From Vibrio nereis NBRC 15637 (GTDB lineage: Bacteria > Pseudomonadota > Gammaproteobacteria > Enterobacterales > Vibrionaceae), in the NCBI RefSeq assembly GCF_001591105.1, contig NZ_BCUD01000003.1:215564-279563 (forward strand): a stretch of 64,000 nucleotides of DNA, in the 5' to 3' direction. Below, in pieces: positions 49,097-58,451 of the stretch (position 1 is the stretch's first letter; the number at the start of each line of letters is the position of its first letter). The notes beneath the pieces were generated by a model that worked only from the letters and a program-made list of their open reading frames with translations, was not told the origin of the DNA and did no database searches. The position numbers were made by a program, and so were the translations under genes.

Positions 49097-49675
49097 ATGT
49101 ACCAGGATCTGATTAAAAGCGAGTTACTTGAAGCTGCTGATGTTCTTAACAAGTTTTTGAGTGATGAGAACAACATCGCGCAAATTGAAGCTGCCGCGAA
49201 AATGCTTGCAGACTCATTCAAACAGGGCGGTAAAGTTCTGTCTTGTGGTAATGGTGGCTCACATTGTGACTCAATGCACTTTGCTGAAGAGCTTACAGGT
49301 CGCTACCGTGAAAACCGTCCGGGTCTTCCAGGTATTGCCATCTCTGACCCAAGTCATCTGTCTTGTGTAAGTAACGACTTTGGCTATGACCATGTCTTTT
49401 CGCGTTACGTAGAAGCCGTTGGCTCTGAAGGGGACGTACTGTTTGGTCTATCGACGTCTGGTAACTCTGGCAACATCTTAAAAGCGATTGATGCAGCAAA
49501 AGCAAAAGGAATGAAGACCATTGCTTTAACGGGTAAAGATGGCGGCAAGATGGCGGGATTAGCGGATATTGAGATTCGTGTTCCTCATTTTGGTTACGCT
49601 GATCGCATTCAAGAAATTCACATCAAAATCATCCATATCATCATTCAGTTGATCGAAAAAGAAATGGAAAAATAA
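49097..49675 (+). CDS. gmhA: Sedoheptulose 7-phosphate isomerase
   Basis: GmhA (LpcA) converts sedoheptulose 7-phosphate to D-glycero-D-manno-heptose 7-phosphate, the first step toward the ADP-heptose of the LPS inner core. The 192-residue SIS-fold protein shows [20 protein letters not shown] (the phosphate- and zinc-binding region), the LSTSGNSGN loop and a C-terminal [13 protein letters not shown] helix. GmhB, a later enzyme of the pathway, is encoded at 58452-59003. Confidence 0.97.
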   Translation: MYQDLIKSELLEAADVLNKFLSDENNIAQIEAAAKMLADSFKQGGKVLSCGNGGSHCDSMHFAEELTGRYRENRPGLPGIAISDPSHLSCVSNDFGYDHVFSRYVEAVGSEGDVLFGLSTSGNSGNILKAIDAAKAKGMKTIALTGKDGGKMAGLADIEIRVPHFGYADRIQEIHIKIIHIIIQLIEKEMEK

Positions 49676-49779
49676 GACTGTCAGTGTAGTCACTCGGTAA
49701 GCATCTATAGTTCAGGTGCTTACCACTATGATCCACTGTTCAATTGGTTGATGGCATTTATTAGGGAGTTTGTTAAGCC

Positions 49780-50625
49780 ATGTGTGAACTGCTCGGAATG
49801 AGCGCGAATGTGCCGACAGATATCTGTTTTAGTTTTACAGGTTTGATGCAACGTGGTGGTAAAACAGGTCCTCATCGTGATGGTTGGGGCATTACGTTTT
49901 ATGAAGGGAAAGGCTTTAGAACGTTCAAAGATCCGACCCCAAGCTGCCACTCAAAAATTGCTGAGCTAGTTCAAAACTACCCGATTAAAAGCTGTGCTGT
50001 GGTTAGCCATATCCGACAAGCAAACCGAGGCGGTGTGAACTTAGAGAATACGCACCCCTTTACTCGTGAGCTTTGGGGACGCTATTGGACCTTTGCACAT
50101 AACGGACAACTGACTGATTACCAAAGCTTTAATACAGGCAGGCACAGACCGGTTGGGCAAACCGACAGCGAGCTTGCCTTTTGCTGGTTACTTAAGCAGA
50201 TGGAAGACCGATATCCTGAGCCGCCTCAAGATATGGTCGGTGTATTCCGGTTTGTGGCGAAGTGCTGTGAAAAGCTGAAAGAGAAAGGTGTGTTTAACAT
50301 GCTACTTTCTGATGGCGAGTATGTGATCACCTTCTGCACCAACCACCTGTATTGGATAACGCGTCGTGCCCCCTTTGGCAAAGCGACATTGATCGATGAA
50401 GATGTGACGATTAACTTCCAGGAAGAAACCACACCCAATGATATTGTTTCTGTGATTGCGACACAGCCATTGACGGATAATGAGGATTGGCATCGCATGA
50501 AGCCTGGTGAGTTTGGTATTTTCCATCTGGGGGAGTTGATAGATGGTAATGCAAACGCGCTAAAAGATGTGGCTTTTGCACCGAAGAAGGTGGCCAGTCA
50601 GGCTCCGACAGAACCGTTGGAATAA
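49780..50625 (+). CDS. yafJ: Class II glutamine amidotransferase, YafJ-like
   Basis: The 281-residue protein begins MCELLGMSAN, so after removal of methionine the cysteine becomes the N-terminal nucleophile of the Ntn-type glutaminase domain. RDGWGITFYE, HIRQANRGG and THPFTREL are the conserved glutamine-site segments. There is no synthase domain, so the acceptor of ammonia is unknown. Escherichia coli yafJ is likewise beside gmhA, and this order is kept here. It ends at a hairpin shared with proS. Confidence 0.88.
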   Translation: MCELLGMSANVPTDICFSFTGLMQRGGKTGPHRDGWGITFYEGKGFRTFKDPTPSCHSKIAELVQNYPIKSCAVVSHIRQANRGGVNLENTHPFTRELWGRYWTFAHNGQLTDYQSFNTGRHRPVGQTDSELAFCWLLKQMEDRYPEPPQDMVGVFRFVAKCCEKLKEKGVFNMLLSDGEYVITFCTNHLYWITRRAPFGKATLIDEDVTINFQEETTPNDIVSVIATQPLTDNEDWHRMKPGEFGIFHLGELIDGNANALKDVAFAPKKVASQAPTEPLE

Positions 50626-50676
50626 ATATTATTGCGCGGTAATTTGTCCATTGATGAGTGAGCAATGCATAGATAC

Positions 50677-50710
50677 AAAAAAGGTTGATGTTTTCACATC
50701 AACCTTTTTA
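50677..50710. terminator. Bidirectional terminator between yafJ and proS
   Basis: AAAAAAGGTTGATG and CATCAACCTTTTT form a long perfect stem around a short loop, with T-runs on both strands. Confidence 0.92.
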
Positions 50711-50729
50711 TTTGCTTGTTCGTCAGTGA

Positions 50730-52445
50730 TTAAGCCAGTTGTGCTTTCACGTGTTCAACAATGTCTGTCATTGGTACGGCAGTTTTATCGCCAGTACGAC
50801 GGTTCTTGTATTCGAAGTTACCTTCTTTCATTGAACGGTCGCCGATGATGATGGTGTGCGGTACACCAAGCAGTTCCATATCAGAGAACATTACACCTGG
50901 GCGCTCTTTACGATCATCAAACAGTACTTCGATACCCATAGCGGTCAGTTCAGCGTACAGCTTCTCAGCCGCTTCCTTCACTTCTTCTGACTTATGCATG
51001 TTCATTGGAACGATAGCAACTTGGAACGGCGCTAATGCGTCTGGCCAGATAATGCCGTACTTGTCGTGGTTCTGTTCGATAGCAGCAGCCACAACACGCG
51101 TGATACCAATACCGTAACAGCCCATCTCAAGGATAACGTTCTTACCATCAGGGCCAAGCACGCCACAGTTCATTGCTGCTGAATACGCGTTGCCTAGCTG
51201 GAAGATATGACCAACTTCGATGCCGCGTTTCAGTTGGATAGTGCCTTTACCACATGGGCTTGGATCACCTTCAACTACGTTACGTAGGTCTTCTACTTGG
51301 CCAAGTTCAACGTCACGACCCCAGTTGATACCGAAGTAGTGCTTGTCGTCTACGTTTGCGCCTGCGCCAAAGTCGCTCATTACTGCGACACTGCGGTCAA
51401 CGATGAACGGTAGCTTAAGGCCAACCGGACCTAATGAGCCAGGGCCAGCGCCGATAAGTTCACGAATCTCTTCTTCTGATGCCATCTCTAGTGGAGCGGC
51501 AACTTGTGGAAGGTTTTCCGCTTTCACTTCGTTAAGCTCGTGATCGCCACGAACGATCAGCGCGATGATTGGTGCGTCTACTTCGTCAGAGGCTTTAACA
51601 AACAGCGTCTTCACTGTTTTCTCGATAGGTAGACCGTGTTGCTCAACCAATTCCGCGATGGTTTTCGCGTTTGGTGTGTCTACTAGCGTCATCTCTTGAG
51701 TTGGCGCTGGAGCTGCGTCTGCTGGTGCTAGAGCTTCTGCTTTTTCAAGGTTTGCTGCGTAGTCAGACTCAGTCGAGAATGCGATGAGGTCTTCGCCACT
51801 TTCAGCCAATACGTGGAACTCTTGTGAGCCACTACCACCGATTGCGCCGCTATCTGCCAGTACTGGGCGGTAATCCAGACCCATGCGGTCAAACGCTTTA
51901 CAGTAAGCATCGTGCATCGCGTCGTACGATTTTTGTAGGCCTTCTTTGTCGATGTCGAAGCTGTATGCATCCATCATCGAGAACTCACGTGAACGCATCA
52001 CACCAAAACGAGGGCGACGCTCATCTCGGAATTTAGTTTGGATCTGGTACAGATTCAGCGGAAGTTGTTTGTAAGAACTCACCTCGTTACGCACAAGGCT
52101 AGTGATAACTTCTTCTGCTGTTGGGCTAAGTACAAACGGACGAACATGGCGGTCAGTAAAGCGAAGTAGTTCAGGGCCCATTTTTTCGCTGCGGCCTGTC
52201 TCTTCCCAAAGTTCAAACGGCTGAACAACGGGCATCAAAGTTTCGATTGCACCTGCATTATCGATTTCTTGACGAACGATGTTTTCGACTTTACGCAATA
52301 CACGTAGACCAGTAGGCAGCCAGGTGTATAGACCTGAAGCCAGCTTACGGATCATACCTGCACGTAGCATGAGCTGGTGGCTCACTACTTCTGCGTCGTT
52401 TGGAGTCTCCTTCAGAGTAGAAAGAAGATAGTTACTGGTACGCAT
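50730..52445 (-). CDS. proS: Prolyl-tRNA synthetase
   Basis: ProS charges tRNA(Pro). The 571-residue enzyme is the bacterial type with an inserted editing (INS/YbaK-like) domain between motifs 2 and 3 (about residues 225-400) that deacylates alanyl-tRNA(Pro). Motif 1 ([18 protein letters not shown]), motif 2 ([19 protein letters not shown]) and motif 3 ([13 protein letters not shown]) are visible, followed by the anticodon-binding domain. It is transcribed from a good sigma-70 promoter that overlaps the trmO stop codon. Confidence 0.97.
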   Translation of the reverse strand: MRTSNYLLSTLKETPNDAEVVSHQLMLRAGMIRKLASGLYTWLPTGLRVLRKVENIVRQEIDNAGAIETLMPVVQPFELWEETGRSEKMGPELLRFTDRHVRPFVLSPTAEEVITSLVRNEVSSYKQLPLNLYQIQTKFRDERRPRFGVMRSREFSMMDAYSFDIDKEGLQKSYDAMHDAYCKAFDRMGLDYRPVLADSGAIGGSGSQEFHVLAESGEDLIAFSTESDYAANLEKAEALAPADAAPAPTQEMTLVDTPNAKTIAELVEQHGLPIEKTVKTLFVKASDEVDAPIIALIVRGDHELNEVKAENLPQVAAPLEMASEEEIRELIGAGPGSLGPVGLKLPFIVDRSVAVMSDFGAGANVDDKHYFGINWGRDVELGQVEDLRNVVEGDPSPCGKGTIQLKRGIEVGHIFQLGNAYSAAMNCGVLGPDGKNVILEMGCYGIGITRVVAAAIEQNHDKYGIIWPDALAPFQVAIVPMNMHKSEEVKEAAEKLYAELTAMGIEVLFDDRKERPGVMFSDMELLGVPHTIIIGDRSMKEGNFEYKNRRTGDKTAVPMTDIVEHVKAQLA

Positions 52446-52531
52446 TAAATTTATCCGTTTATCAGAGTTAAGGACTTAAGCTTTGTTGGGCCTAAGTATG
52501 GAAATCCCACACGGGGAAGAAAGTTAAGCTA

Positions 52532-52561
52532 TCTATAATATCAGCCAATTGGCTTTGTCAA
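52532..52561 (-). promoter_or_regulatory. proS promoter with a palindrome in the spacer
   Basis: On the minus strand, TTGACA (52556-52561) and TATAGA (52532-52537) are separated by 18 bases. TTATAG at a 17-base spacing is an alternative. The spacer contains the perfect 12-bp palindrome AGCCAATTGGCT (52543-52554). The -35 element overlaps the trmO stop codon. Confidence 0.6.
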
Positions 52562-53253
52562 AAGCATTCAATAGTCGTAACGGTTATTAAGTTATCCGCT
52601 GCTGTGAACTTGACGTTTAGATCGAACAAATTTACCGCATATTCTTTACTATCCGGCTTGCCTTTTTTATACGCAGGGCGTGGATCTTGGGCTAGCACTT
52701 GTTCTATTACTTGTTGCTCGTGGTCACCATGAATACGTGATTTGAGTATAAGCGTGGCACTGTCTGAGAATGCAACGTTGCAGGTTTTAGGTTCAGCGTC
52801 GGCATATCCGCCAGCCGCTTCACTGATGGAATCAGAGTAGGGGACATACGGCTTAATATCGATGATAGGTGTGCCATCGACGAGATCGACGCTGCCTAAT
52901 TCAAGGTATAGCTGATCGCCTTGTTTGGTTACGCCTTTGACTTCAACCGCAGACATGCCGATTCCATTGGGGCGAAATGTAGAGCGAGACGCAAAGACAC
53001 CAATCCGTTCATTTCCGCCCAATCGTGGTGGACGGACGGTTGGCTTCCATCCAGCCTCTAAGTTTTGATCGAATAAAAATAGTAGCCAAACATGGCTAAA
53101 TTGTTCAATGCCTCTTAATGCTTCTGGGCTGTTTGCCGCGCCGACTAAGCGAACCTTTGCGCTTGCAGAAGGGACGAGTCGCGGCTGTCTAGGGACTGCA
53201 AACTTCTCTTTATACGGGCTCTCAATAAAGCCGATAGGTTCAATAGAATGCAT
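52558..53253 (-). CDS. trmO: tRNA (N6-threonylcarbamoyladenosine(37)-N6)-methyltransferase TrmO
   Basis: TrmO methylates the t6A37 base of threonine tRNAs using SAM. The ATG at 53253, preceded by GAGAAAG, gives 231 residues beginning MHSIEPIGFIESPYKEKF. A longer frame reaching 53376 would run through the Zur-type operator and is rejected. The beta-barrel TsaA/UPF0066 core is clear: PRQPRLVP, IEQFSHVWLLFLF, RSTFRPNGIGMSAV and DIKPYVPY. It is divergent from rpmE2, across a shared regulatory region. Confidence 0.92.
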   Translation of the reverse strand: MHSIEPIGFIESPYKEKFAVPRQPRLVPSASAKVRLVGAANSPEALRGIEQFSHVWLLFLFDQNLEAGWKPTVRPPRLGGNERIGVFASRSTFRPNGIGMSAVEVKGVTKQGDQLYLELGSVDLVDGTPIIDIKPYVPYSDSISEAAGGYADAEPKTCNVAFSDSATLILKSRIHGDHEQQVIEQVLAQDPRPAYKKGKPDSKEYAVNLFDLNVKFTAADNLITVTTIECF

Positions 53254-53318
53254 CTTTCTCTTTTCTTTAAAAACAGACTTTTGGCAAAAGTACCATAAAA
53301 ATGACTTGCAAATCTTCT

Positions 53319-53333
53319 TGATAATGATTATTA
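53319..53333. promoter_or_regulatory. Fur-family-like box (7-1-7)
   Basis: TGATAAT-G-ATTATTA is a near-perfect 7-1-7 inverted repeat of the Fur-box type (TGATAAT/ATTATCA). It abuts the long Zur-type palindrome on the trmO side. It could be a second Zur contact or a true Fur site. Confidence 0.45.
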
Positions 53334-53362
53334 ACTGTGATGTTATAACATAACAGTTAATA
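53329..53362. promoter_or_regulatory. Zur-type operator upstream of rpmE2-rpmJ2
   Basis: A 34-bp palindrome pairs at 16 of 17 positions around the centre ATGTTATAACAT (53340-53351), with arms TAACTGT and ACAGTTA. The core GTTATAACA-type palindrome matches the known Zur binding pattern of gamma-proteobacteria. It lies 13 bases before the rpmE2 ATG, so zinc-loaded Zur would block expression of the zinc-free ribosomal paralogues. Confidence 0.85.
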
Positions 53363-53374
53363 CCAAGAGGAAAC

Positions 53375-53632
53375 ATGAAACCAAATATTCATCCAGAATA
53401 CCGCCAAGTTGTTTTTCACGATACCACGGTCGATAAGTACTTTGTTGTGGGTTCTACGTTGCAAACCGAGCGCACCATCGAATGGGAAGGTAAAACCTAC
53501 CCGTACTTCACTATTGAAGTGTCTTCACAATCACATCCGTTTTACACGGGCAAACAGCGTGTTATTCAAAAAGAAGGTCGCGTCGCGAACTTTAACCGTC
53601 GATTTGCTCAATTTAGTACAGATAAGGAGTAA
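53375..53632 (+). CDS. rpmE2: 50S ribosomal protein L31 type B (zinc-independent)
   Basis: This 85-residue paralogue of L31 lacks the zinc-binding cysteines of the primary form; there is no cysteine at all. It is longer than the zinc type, with the type B landmarks [16 protein letters not shown] and [11 protein letters not shown]. Under zinc starvation it is known in other bacteria to replace the zinc-containing L31 and so free zinc. The Shine-Dalgarno AAGAGGAAAC precedes the ATG. The Zur-type palindrome upstream and rpmJ2 downstream (three bases apart) fit this role. Confidence 0.96.
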   Translation: MKPNIHPEYRQVVFHDTTVDKYFVVGSTLQTERTIEWEGKTYPYFTIEVSSQSHPFYTGKQRVIQKEGRVANFNRRFAQFSTDKE

Positions 53633-53635
53633 CCC

Positions 53636-53761
53636 ATGAAAGTCGTTAAATCTCTAAAAAGTGCCAAAAACCGCCATCCTGACTGCCAAGTCGTGAAACG
53701 AAGAGGTCGTATGTATGTGATTTTCAAAGCAAACCCTCGTTTCAAAGCGGTGCAAAAGTAG
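53636..53761 (+). CDS. rpmJ2: 50S ribosomal protein L36 type B (zinc-independent)
   Basis: The 41-residue protein begins [20 protein letters not shown] and ends with a FKAVQK tail. Zinc-type L36 has a CCHC zinc ribbon; here only one cysteine remains (C17), so it cannot form the site. It starts three bases after rpmE2 with GATAAGGAGTAA as its ribosome site. The pair is the classic Zur-controlled set for sparing zinc. Confidence 0.95.
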   Translation: MKVVKSLKSAKNRHPDCQVVKRRGRMYVIFKANPRFKAVQK

Positions 53762-53982
53762 CAATAAGCGCCCAGTTGCATCTTTGTGAATTATAGTTCT
53801 AATATTTGTTCTAGATATGGTTATATTTGCTATTTATTTGTTCAAATGACGTTAAATAATCCGATCTATTACACAGTTTGTAACATTTTAGATTTCTATT
53901 TGAACGCCTTGTCGAGTAATCTGCGCCCGCTTTTTGACATTCTTGTCACAAATGCGCAGGAATCACTACAAGGAGGAACCAG
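53762..53982 (+). promoter_or_regulatory. AT-rich leader region of the abgT-type gene
   Basis: No gene is supported in this gap. It is AT-rich until about 53910. A TGACA-TTCT-TGTCA inverted repeat (53935-53948) overlaps a TTGACA -35-like hexamer (53934-53939), but no clear -10 follows. The ribosome site AAGGAGGAACC is very strong. Confidence 0.4.
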
Positions 53983-55569
53983 ATGAGTTCATCTGCTTCG
54001 ATTAAACAAAATTCACCAAAGAAGCCGCTGTTTACGCGTTTTCTAGATACTGTTGAATATTTGGGGAACTTATTACCCCACCCAATCACGCTTTTTGCAC
54101 TTTTCTGTTTGGCTATTTTAGTTGCATCTGGAATTGCAGGTTATTTTGACGTTTCAGTCGTAGACCCTCGCCCTGAAGGTGCGAAAGGGCGTGCAGCGGA
54201 CGGCATGATTCATGTTGTGAGTCTGCTTAATGCGGATGGCCTAGAGCTCATCGTCACTAACTTAGTGAAAAACTTTGTTGGCTTTGCGCCGCTAGGCACC
54301 GTGTTGGTTGCGATGCTTGGTGTTGCAATAGCTGAGTATTCAGGCCTTTTGTCTGCGGCTATGCGTGGGTTGGTCATGGGCGCCTCTCAGCGCATGGTGA
54401 CTGTCACCGTTGTATTTGCTGGTATCATTTCTAATACAGCATCTGAGCTTGGTTATGTGGTTCTTGTGCCACTTGCTGCGATGCTGTTCCACTCTTTAGG
54501 TCGTCACCCTCTTGCTGGTCTTGCAGCCGCATTCGCTGGTGTATCGGGCGGCTACTCAGCAAACTTACTTATCGGTACGGTTGACCCACTGCTTTCTGGT
54601 ATCACAGAAACAGCGGCGCAGATGATTGACCCAACTTACACGGTTGGCCCAGAAGTGAACTGGTACTTCATGTTTGTGTCTACCTTCTTTATTGCGGGTA
54701 TGGGTGCGTTTGTAACCGAGAAAATCGTTGAGCCAAAACTGGGTAAATATAACGATGAAGAAGCGTCTGAAGATCTTTCCAATGACAAAATGGGTGGCCT
54801 CACTGCTCTAGAAAAGAAAGGTCTGAAACTGGCGGGTGTTGCGATTCTAGTTGTTTCGGCACTGCTTGCTTGGACAGTCGTTCCGGCGGACGGCATTTTA
54901 CGTTCTGGCGCAGGTACGATTGCAGGTTCTCCATTCCTGAAAAGTATCGTGGCGTTTATCTTCGTATTCTTTGCAATCCCAGGTTTCGTTTACGGTAAAG
55001 TGACTGGCTCAATGAAGACTGACCGTGACGTAATTGATGCGATGGCGAAGTCTATGTCTTCTATGGGCATGTACATTGTATTGGTATTCTTCGCGGCTCA
55101 GTTTGTTGCTTTCTTCAAGTGGACTAACTTTGGTCAAGTATTCGCGGTAGCGGGTGCAAGCTTCCTACAGGACATTGGCTTAACAGGTCCAATGTTGTTC
55201 TTTGCATTCATCCTAATGTGTGGCTTCATCAACCTGATGATCGGTTCAGCGTCTGCTCAGTGGGCGGTAACAGCACCAATCTTTGTTCCTATGTTAATGT
55301 TGGTGGGTTACGCGCCAGAGACAATCCAAGCGGCCTACCGCATCGGTGACTCAACCACTAATATTATCACTCCAATGATGAGCTACTTTGGTTTGATCTT
55401 GGCAGTGGCAACGCGCTACATGAAGAACCTAGGTATCGGTACGCTGATTGCGACTATGCTACCTTACTCAATCTGTTTTATCGCGGGTTGGAGTGTACTG
55501 TTCTACCTATGGGTATTCGTCTTCGGTTTACCGGTTGGCCCGGGCGCAGCGACGTTCTACACGCCTTAA
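53983..55569 (+). CDS. abgT: AbgT family transporter
   Basis: AbgT proteins import p-aminobenzoyl-glutamate, a folate breakdown product. Some relatives export sulfonamide-like drugs. The 528-residue protein has about 10-12 membrane helices and two re-entrant loops, with conserved segments LLPHPITLFALFCL, SGGYSANLLIGTVDPLL, SASAQWAVTAPIFVPML and RIGDSTTNIITPMMSYFG. The hydrolase genes abgA and abgB and the regulator abgR, its usual partners in Escherichia coli, are not next to it, so the physiological substrate is open. Confidence 0.9.
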   Translation: MSSSASIKQNSPKKPLFTRFLDTVEYLGNLLPHPITLFALFCLAILVASGIAGYFDVSVVDPRPEGAKGRAADGMIHVVSLLNADGLELIVTNLVKNFVGFAPLGTVLVAMLGVAIAEYSGLLSAAMRGLVMGASQRMVTVTVVFAGIISNTASELGYVVLVPLAAMLFHSLGRHPLAGLAAAFAGVSGGYSANLLIGTVDPLLSGITETAAQMIDPTYTVGPEVNWYFMFVSTFFIAGMGAFVTEKIVEPKLGKYNDEEASEDLSNDKMGGLTALEKKGLKLAGVAILVVSALLAWTVVPADGILRSGAGTIAGSPFLKSIVAFIFVFFAIPGFVYGKVTGSMKTDRDVIDAMAKSMSSMGMYIVLVFFAAQFVAFFKWTNFGQVFAVAGASFLQDIGLTGPMLFFAFILMCGFINLMIGSASAQWAVTAPIFVPMLMLVGYAPETIQAAYRIGDSTTNIITPMMSYFGLILAVATRYMKNLGIGTLIATMLPYSICFIAGWSVLFYLWVFVFGLPVGPGAATFYTP

Positions 55570-55593
55570 CCTTTAGGTCTACTTTCTTTCAGC

Positions 55594-55623
55594 AAACCGG
55601 AGCAGCGCGCTCCGGTTTTTTTA
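55594..55623 (+). terminator. Rho-independent terminator after abgT
   Basis: AAACCGGAGC and GCTCCGGTTTTTTT form a perfect stem with an AGCGC loop. Confidence 0.92.
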
Positions 55624-55639
55624 TGACGAAATAGAATGC

Positions 55640-55668
55640 AAAAAGCCAGCGTGAGTACGCTGGCTTTT
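55640..55668 (-). terminator. Rho-independent terminator after metQ
   Basis: GCCAGCG and CGCTGGC, flanked by A and T runs, form a stem with a TGAGTA loop. On the minus strand a TTTTTG tail follows, ending the metNIQ operon. Confidence 0.9.
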
Positions 55669-55692
55669 GATTATTTTTAACGTTTGTAAGGA

Positions 55693-56502
55693 TTACCAAC
55701 CCTTAACAACGCCACCTTTAAAGATTTCAGATGCTGCGTTGTACACATCGTCCGTTTGGTAAGACTTAACGAAGTTCTGTACATTCTCCGCTTGAACATT
55801 GTCTTCACGAGCAACGATAAGGTTCACGTATGGAGACTCTTTATCTTCAACGAATACGCCATCTTTTTGAGGCGTTAGATTGATTGAACTTGCGTATGTT
55901 GTGTTGATGATAGATAGAGCAACGTCGTCTAGAGAGCGTGGAAGCTGCGCCGCTTCTAGCTCAACAATCGTGATGTTTTTTGGGTTTTCTACGACGTCAC
56001 GTACCGTTGCTAGTAGGCCAACACCGTCACGTAGCTTGATCAAACCTTGCTGCTCAAGAAGAATGAGAGAGCGGCCTAGGTTAGTCGGATCGTTTGGTAC
56101 TGCAATACGGTCGCCTTCTTTAATCTCATCAACCGATTTTACTTGTTTAGAGTAGCCCGCGATTGGGTAAACAAAGGTATTCCCCGCGATCGTTAGCTTG
56201 TAGCCACGGTCTTCGACTTGTTGATCTAGATATGGTTTGTGCTGGAACGCGTTGATATCGATTGAGCCATCATCCAGTGCTGCGTTTGGAGTTACATAGT
56301 CAGTAAATGTCACCAGTTGAACATCTAGGCCGTATTTATCTTTTGCTACTTTAGCTGCCACTTCGGCAACTTGTGCTTCCGCACCCGCCATTACGCCAAC
56401 TTTGATTTTACTGGTATCGACTTCTTTCTCGCCACAGCCAGAAAGAACAAGTGCTGAGGCCGCAGCCGCGATGGTAAGCAAACCCTTAAGATTAAATTTC
56501 AT
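55693..56502 (-). CDS. metQ: Methionine-binding lipoprotein MetQ
   Basis: MetQ captures methionine in the periplasm and delivers it to MetNI. The 269-residue precursor has a lipoprotein signal ending in LVLSGC (C23), then the NlpA-type binding fold with GVMAGAEAQVAEVA, AFQHKPYLDQQ and IAVPNDPTNLGRSL. It is the last gene of the metN-metI-metQ operon on the minus strand, 30 bases after metI. Confidence 0.96.
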   Translation of the reverse strand: MKFNLKGLLTIAAAASALVLSGCGEKEVDTSKIKVGVMAGAEAQVAEVAAKVAKDKYGLDVQLVTFTDYVTPNAALDDGSIDINAFQHKPYLDQQVEDRGYKLTIAGNTFVYPIAGYSKQVKSVDEIKEGDRIAVPNDPTNLGRSLILLEQQGLIKLRDGVGLLATVRDVVENPKNITIVELEAAQLPRSLDDVALSIINTTYASSINLTPQKDGVFVEDKESPYVNLIVAREDNVQAENVQNFVKSYQTDDVYNAASEIFKGGVVKGW

Positions 56503-56532
56503 GACTATCTCCTTGTTATAAATTCAAAATTT

Positions 56533-57210
56533 TTATCTGTGATCGACACGGCGAACAATAGCGTCGCCAATGGACTGAATAATCTGTACCAACACGATGA
56601 GCATCACTACGGTCACGGCCATAATCACTACATCGTAGCGGTGGAAGCCGTAACGAATGGCTACATCACCTAGACCGCCGCCGCCCACGGTGCCTGCCAT
56701 TGCAGAGTAGCTGACCAGTGTGACAAGCGTGATGGTCACTGAGTTAACAATGGTCGGCATCGCCTCTGGCAGCAGAACTTTCGAAATGATCTGCGTGGGT
56801 GTTGCGCCCATTGATTGCGCGGCTTCCACTAGGCCTGATGGGACTTCAAGTAGCGCGCCTTCAATTAAACGAGCAACAAAAGGAATAGCGCCGATAGTCA
56901 GTGGCACAATGGCCGCTGTGGTACCGATAAATGTGCCGACCAAAAGTTTAGTGACTGGGATAATGGCGACCATCAACACTAGGAATGGGACGGAACGGCC
57001 AACGTTGACTACCGCACCTAAAATGCTATTGAGCTTGGTATTTTCCAGTAAGCCACCTTGTTTCGTCGTATGCAGGATCACACCCAGTGGAATACCTACT
57101 GCGAAACCTACGATGCCAGCAACAGCGACCATGTAGAGGGTTTCCCAAGTCGCGCCAATCAGTAGATTTCCGTTAAGGCTTAGCCATTCTGATACTGTAT
57201 TAAAGGACAT
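56533..57210 (-). CDS. metI: Methionine ABC transporter permease MetI
   Basis: MetI is the membrane subunit of the methionine importer. The 225-residue protein has five to six helices and the ABC coupling motif in the cytoplasmic loop, seen as [20 protein letters not shown]. The [14 protein letters not shown] segment precedes it. Its start overlaps the end of metN by 11 bases, which implies translational coupling. Confidence 0.96.
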   Translation of the reverse strand: MSFNTVSEWLSLNGNLLIGATWETLYMVAVAGIVGFAVGIPLGVILHTTKQGGLLENTKLNSILGAVVNVGRSVPFLVLMVAIIPVTKLLVGTFIGTTAAIVPLTIGAIPFVARLIEGALLEVPSGLVEAAQSMGATPTQIISKVLLPEAMPTIVNSVTITLVTLVSYSAMAGTVGGGGLGDVAIRYGFHRYDVVIMAVTVVMLIVLVQIIQSIGDAIVRRVDHR

Positions 57211-58234
57211 AACCTAGCACCTCTACTTTTACGTTGTGGTCACGCAGGAACTCGATCGCTGCATTATCGTCTTTTTCATTACCGAACAGTTCTGCGACCA
57301 TCATGCCGAACTTCACGCCACCAGCGTAGTCGAGGTCCGAACTTAGGATGCTGACGTCTATATTGAATTTTCGGGTGATTTGGCTCATCAGCGGCGCATC
57401 GACAGTCGCGCCAGTAAATTCAAGCCTTACCAGAGGGTAGCTGCCTTCTACACGTGTTTGCTGTAAGCGAACTTCGTAATCTTCAGGAATCGACAGGTCC
57501 AGTGTCGAACGAATGAATTCGTGCGCAAGCTCTGTTTTAGGGTGCGCAAAAATATCGCCCACAGTGCCTTTTTCTACCAGCTCACCATCACCAATGATCG
57601 CCACTTCGTGACAGATGCTTTTCACGACATCCATTTCATGCGTGATAAGCAAAATCGTAATATTGAGCTTGCGGTTGATCTCTTTTAACAGCTCCAAAAT
57701 AGACTGGGTTGTTGCCGGATCAAGCGCGCTTGTGGCTTCATCGCACAACAACACTTTAGGGTCAGATGCCAAGGCACGCGCAATCGCCACACGCTGTTTT
57801 TGCCCACCGCTCAAGTTGGAAGGGTAGCTTTCATGTTTGTCTGCTAAGCCAACCAGGGCAAGCAACTCGGATACTTTCGCTTTGATTCGGGCTGAATCAG
57901 TACCTGCCAGCTCCAGTGGCAGCGCCACGTTGTCAAAAACGGTGCGCGATGACAGCAGGTTAAAGTGCTGGAAAATCATGCCAATATTGCGTCTTGCTTT
58001 ACTAAGGTCTGATTTAGAAAGTGTAGTCAGATCAACACCATCGACGATGATAGAGCCTGACGTTGGCGCTTCCAGCATATTGACGCAACGAATCAATGTA
58101 CTTTTTCCTGCTCCAGAAGAACCAATAACGCCAAAAATCGTTCCTTGAGCAATATGGAGGTTGATATCTTTCAGAGCGTTGATTTCCTTCGTACCCTGAT
58201 AGAAGACCTTGTTGACTTGATTAATTTCAATCAT
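57200..58234 (-). CDS. metN: Methionine ABC transporter ATP-binding protein MetN
   Basis: MetN powers D- and L-methionine uptake. The 344 residues show Walker [10 protein letters not shown] (about 37-45), signature [15 protein letters not shown] (about 140-154), Walker [13 protein letters not shown] (about 161-172) and a C-terminal NIL/ACT-like domain (about 265-344), which binds methionine and inhibits transport when the cell is replete. It heads metN-metI-metQ. Tandem MetJ boxes upstream give transcriptional control by SAM as well. Confidence 0.97.
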   Translation of the reverse strand: MIEINQVNKVFYQGTKEINALKDINLHIAQGTIFGVIGSSGAGKSTLIRCVNMLEAPTSGSIIVDGVDLTTLSKSDLSKARRNIGMIFQHFNLLSSRTVFDNVALPLELAGTDSARIKAKVSELLALVGLADKHESYPSNLSGGQKQRVAIARALASDPKVLLCDEATSALDPATTQSILELLKEINRKLNITILLITHEMDVVKSICHEVAIIGDGELVEKGTVGDIFAHPKTELAHEFIRSTLDLSIPEDYEVRLQQTRVEGSYPLVRLEFTGATVDAPLMSQITRKFNIDVSILSSDLDYAGGVKFGMMVAELFGNEKDDNAAIEFLRDHNVKVEVLGYVL

Positions 58235-58299
58235 CGATAAACCCGCTATAAGACTTTGGAGCAGTAGATAATTTTGAACTACATCTCATTGAGTAGTTG

Positions 58300-58328
58300 A
58301 TGCTATGGCTTTGTTGCAAATGTGTCAA
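58300..58328 (-). promoter_or_regulatory. metN promoter
   Basis: Read on the minus strand, a perfect TTGACA (58323-58328) is followed by 17 bases and TAGCAT (58300-58305). The MetJ boxes lie just upstream of the -35 element. Confidence 0.75.
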
Positions 58329-58337
58329 TAGATATTT

Positions 58338-58361
58338 TTACGTCTAGACGTCTAAACGTAT
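58338..58361. promoter_or_regulatory. Tandem MetJ boxes upstream of metN
   Basis: Three consecutive 8-bp met boxes are seen: TTACGTCT (6 of 8), AGACGTCT (perfect) and AAACGTAT (6 of 8). A weaker fourth unit, AGATATTT, lies at 58330-58337. MetJ with SAM binds tandem AGACGTCT units cooperatively. The array sits 10 bases upstream of the -35 hexamer on the minus strand and should repress metNIQ when SAM is plentiful. Confidence 0.88.
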
Positions 58362-58451
58362 TTTTTACTCAACCGATTAGTAATTAGATAGTGATGAAAG
58401 AAATAAAGCGTGCAATAATTCTCACTATATAAAGCAGATAGAGAGCAAGTT

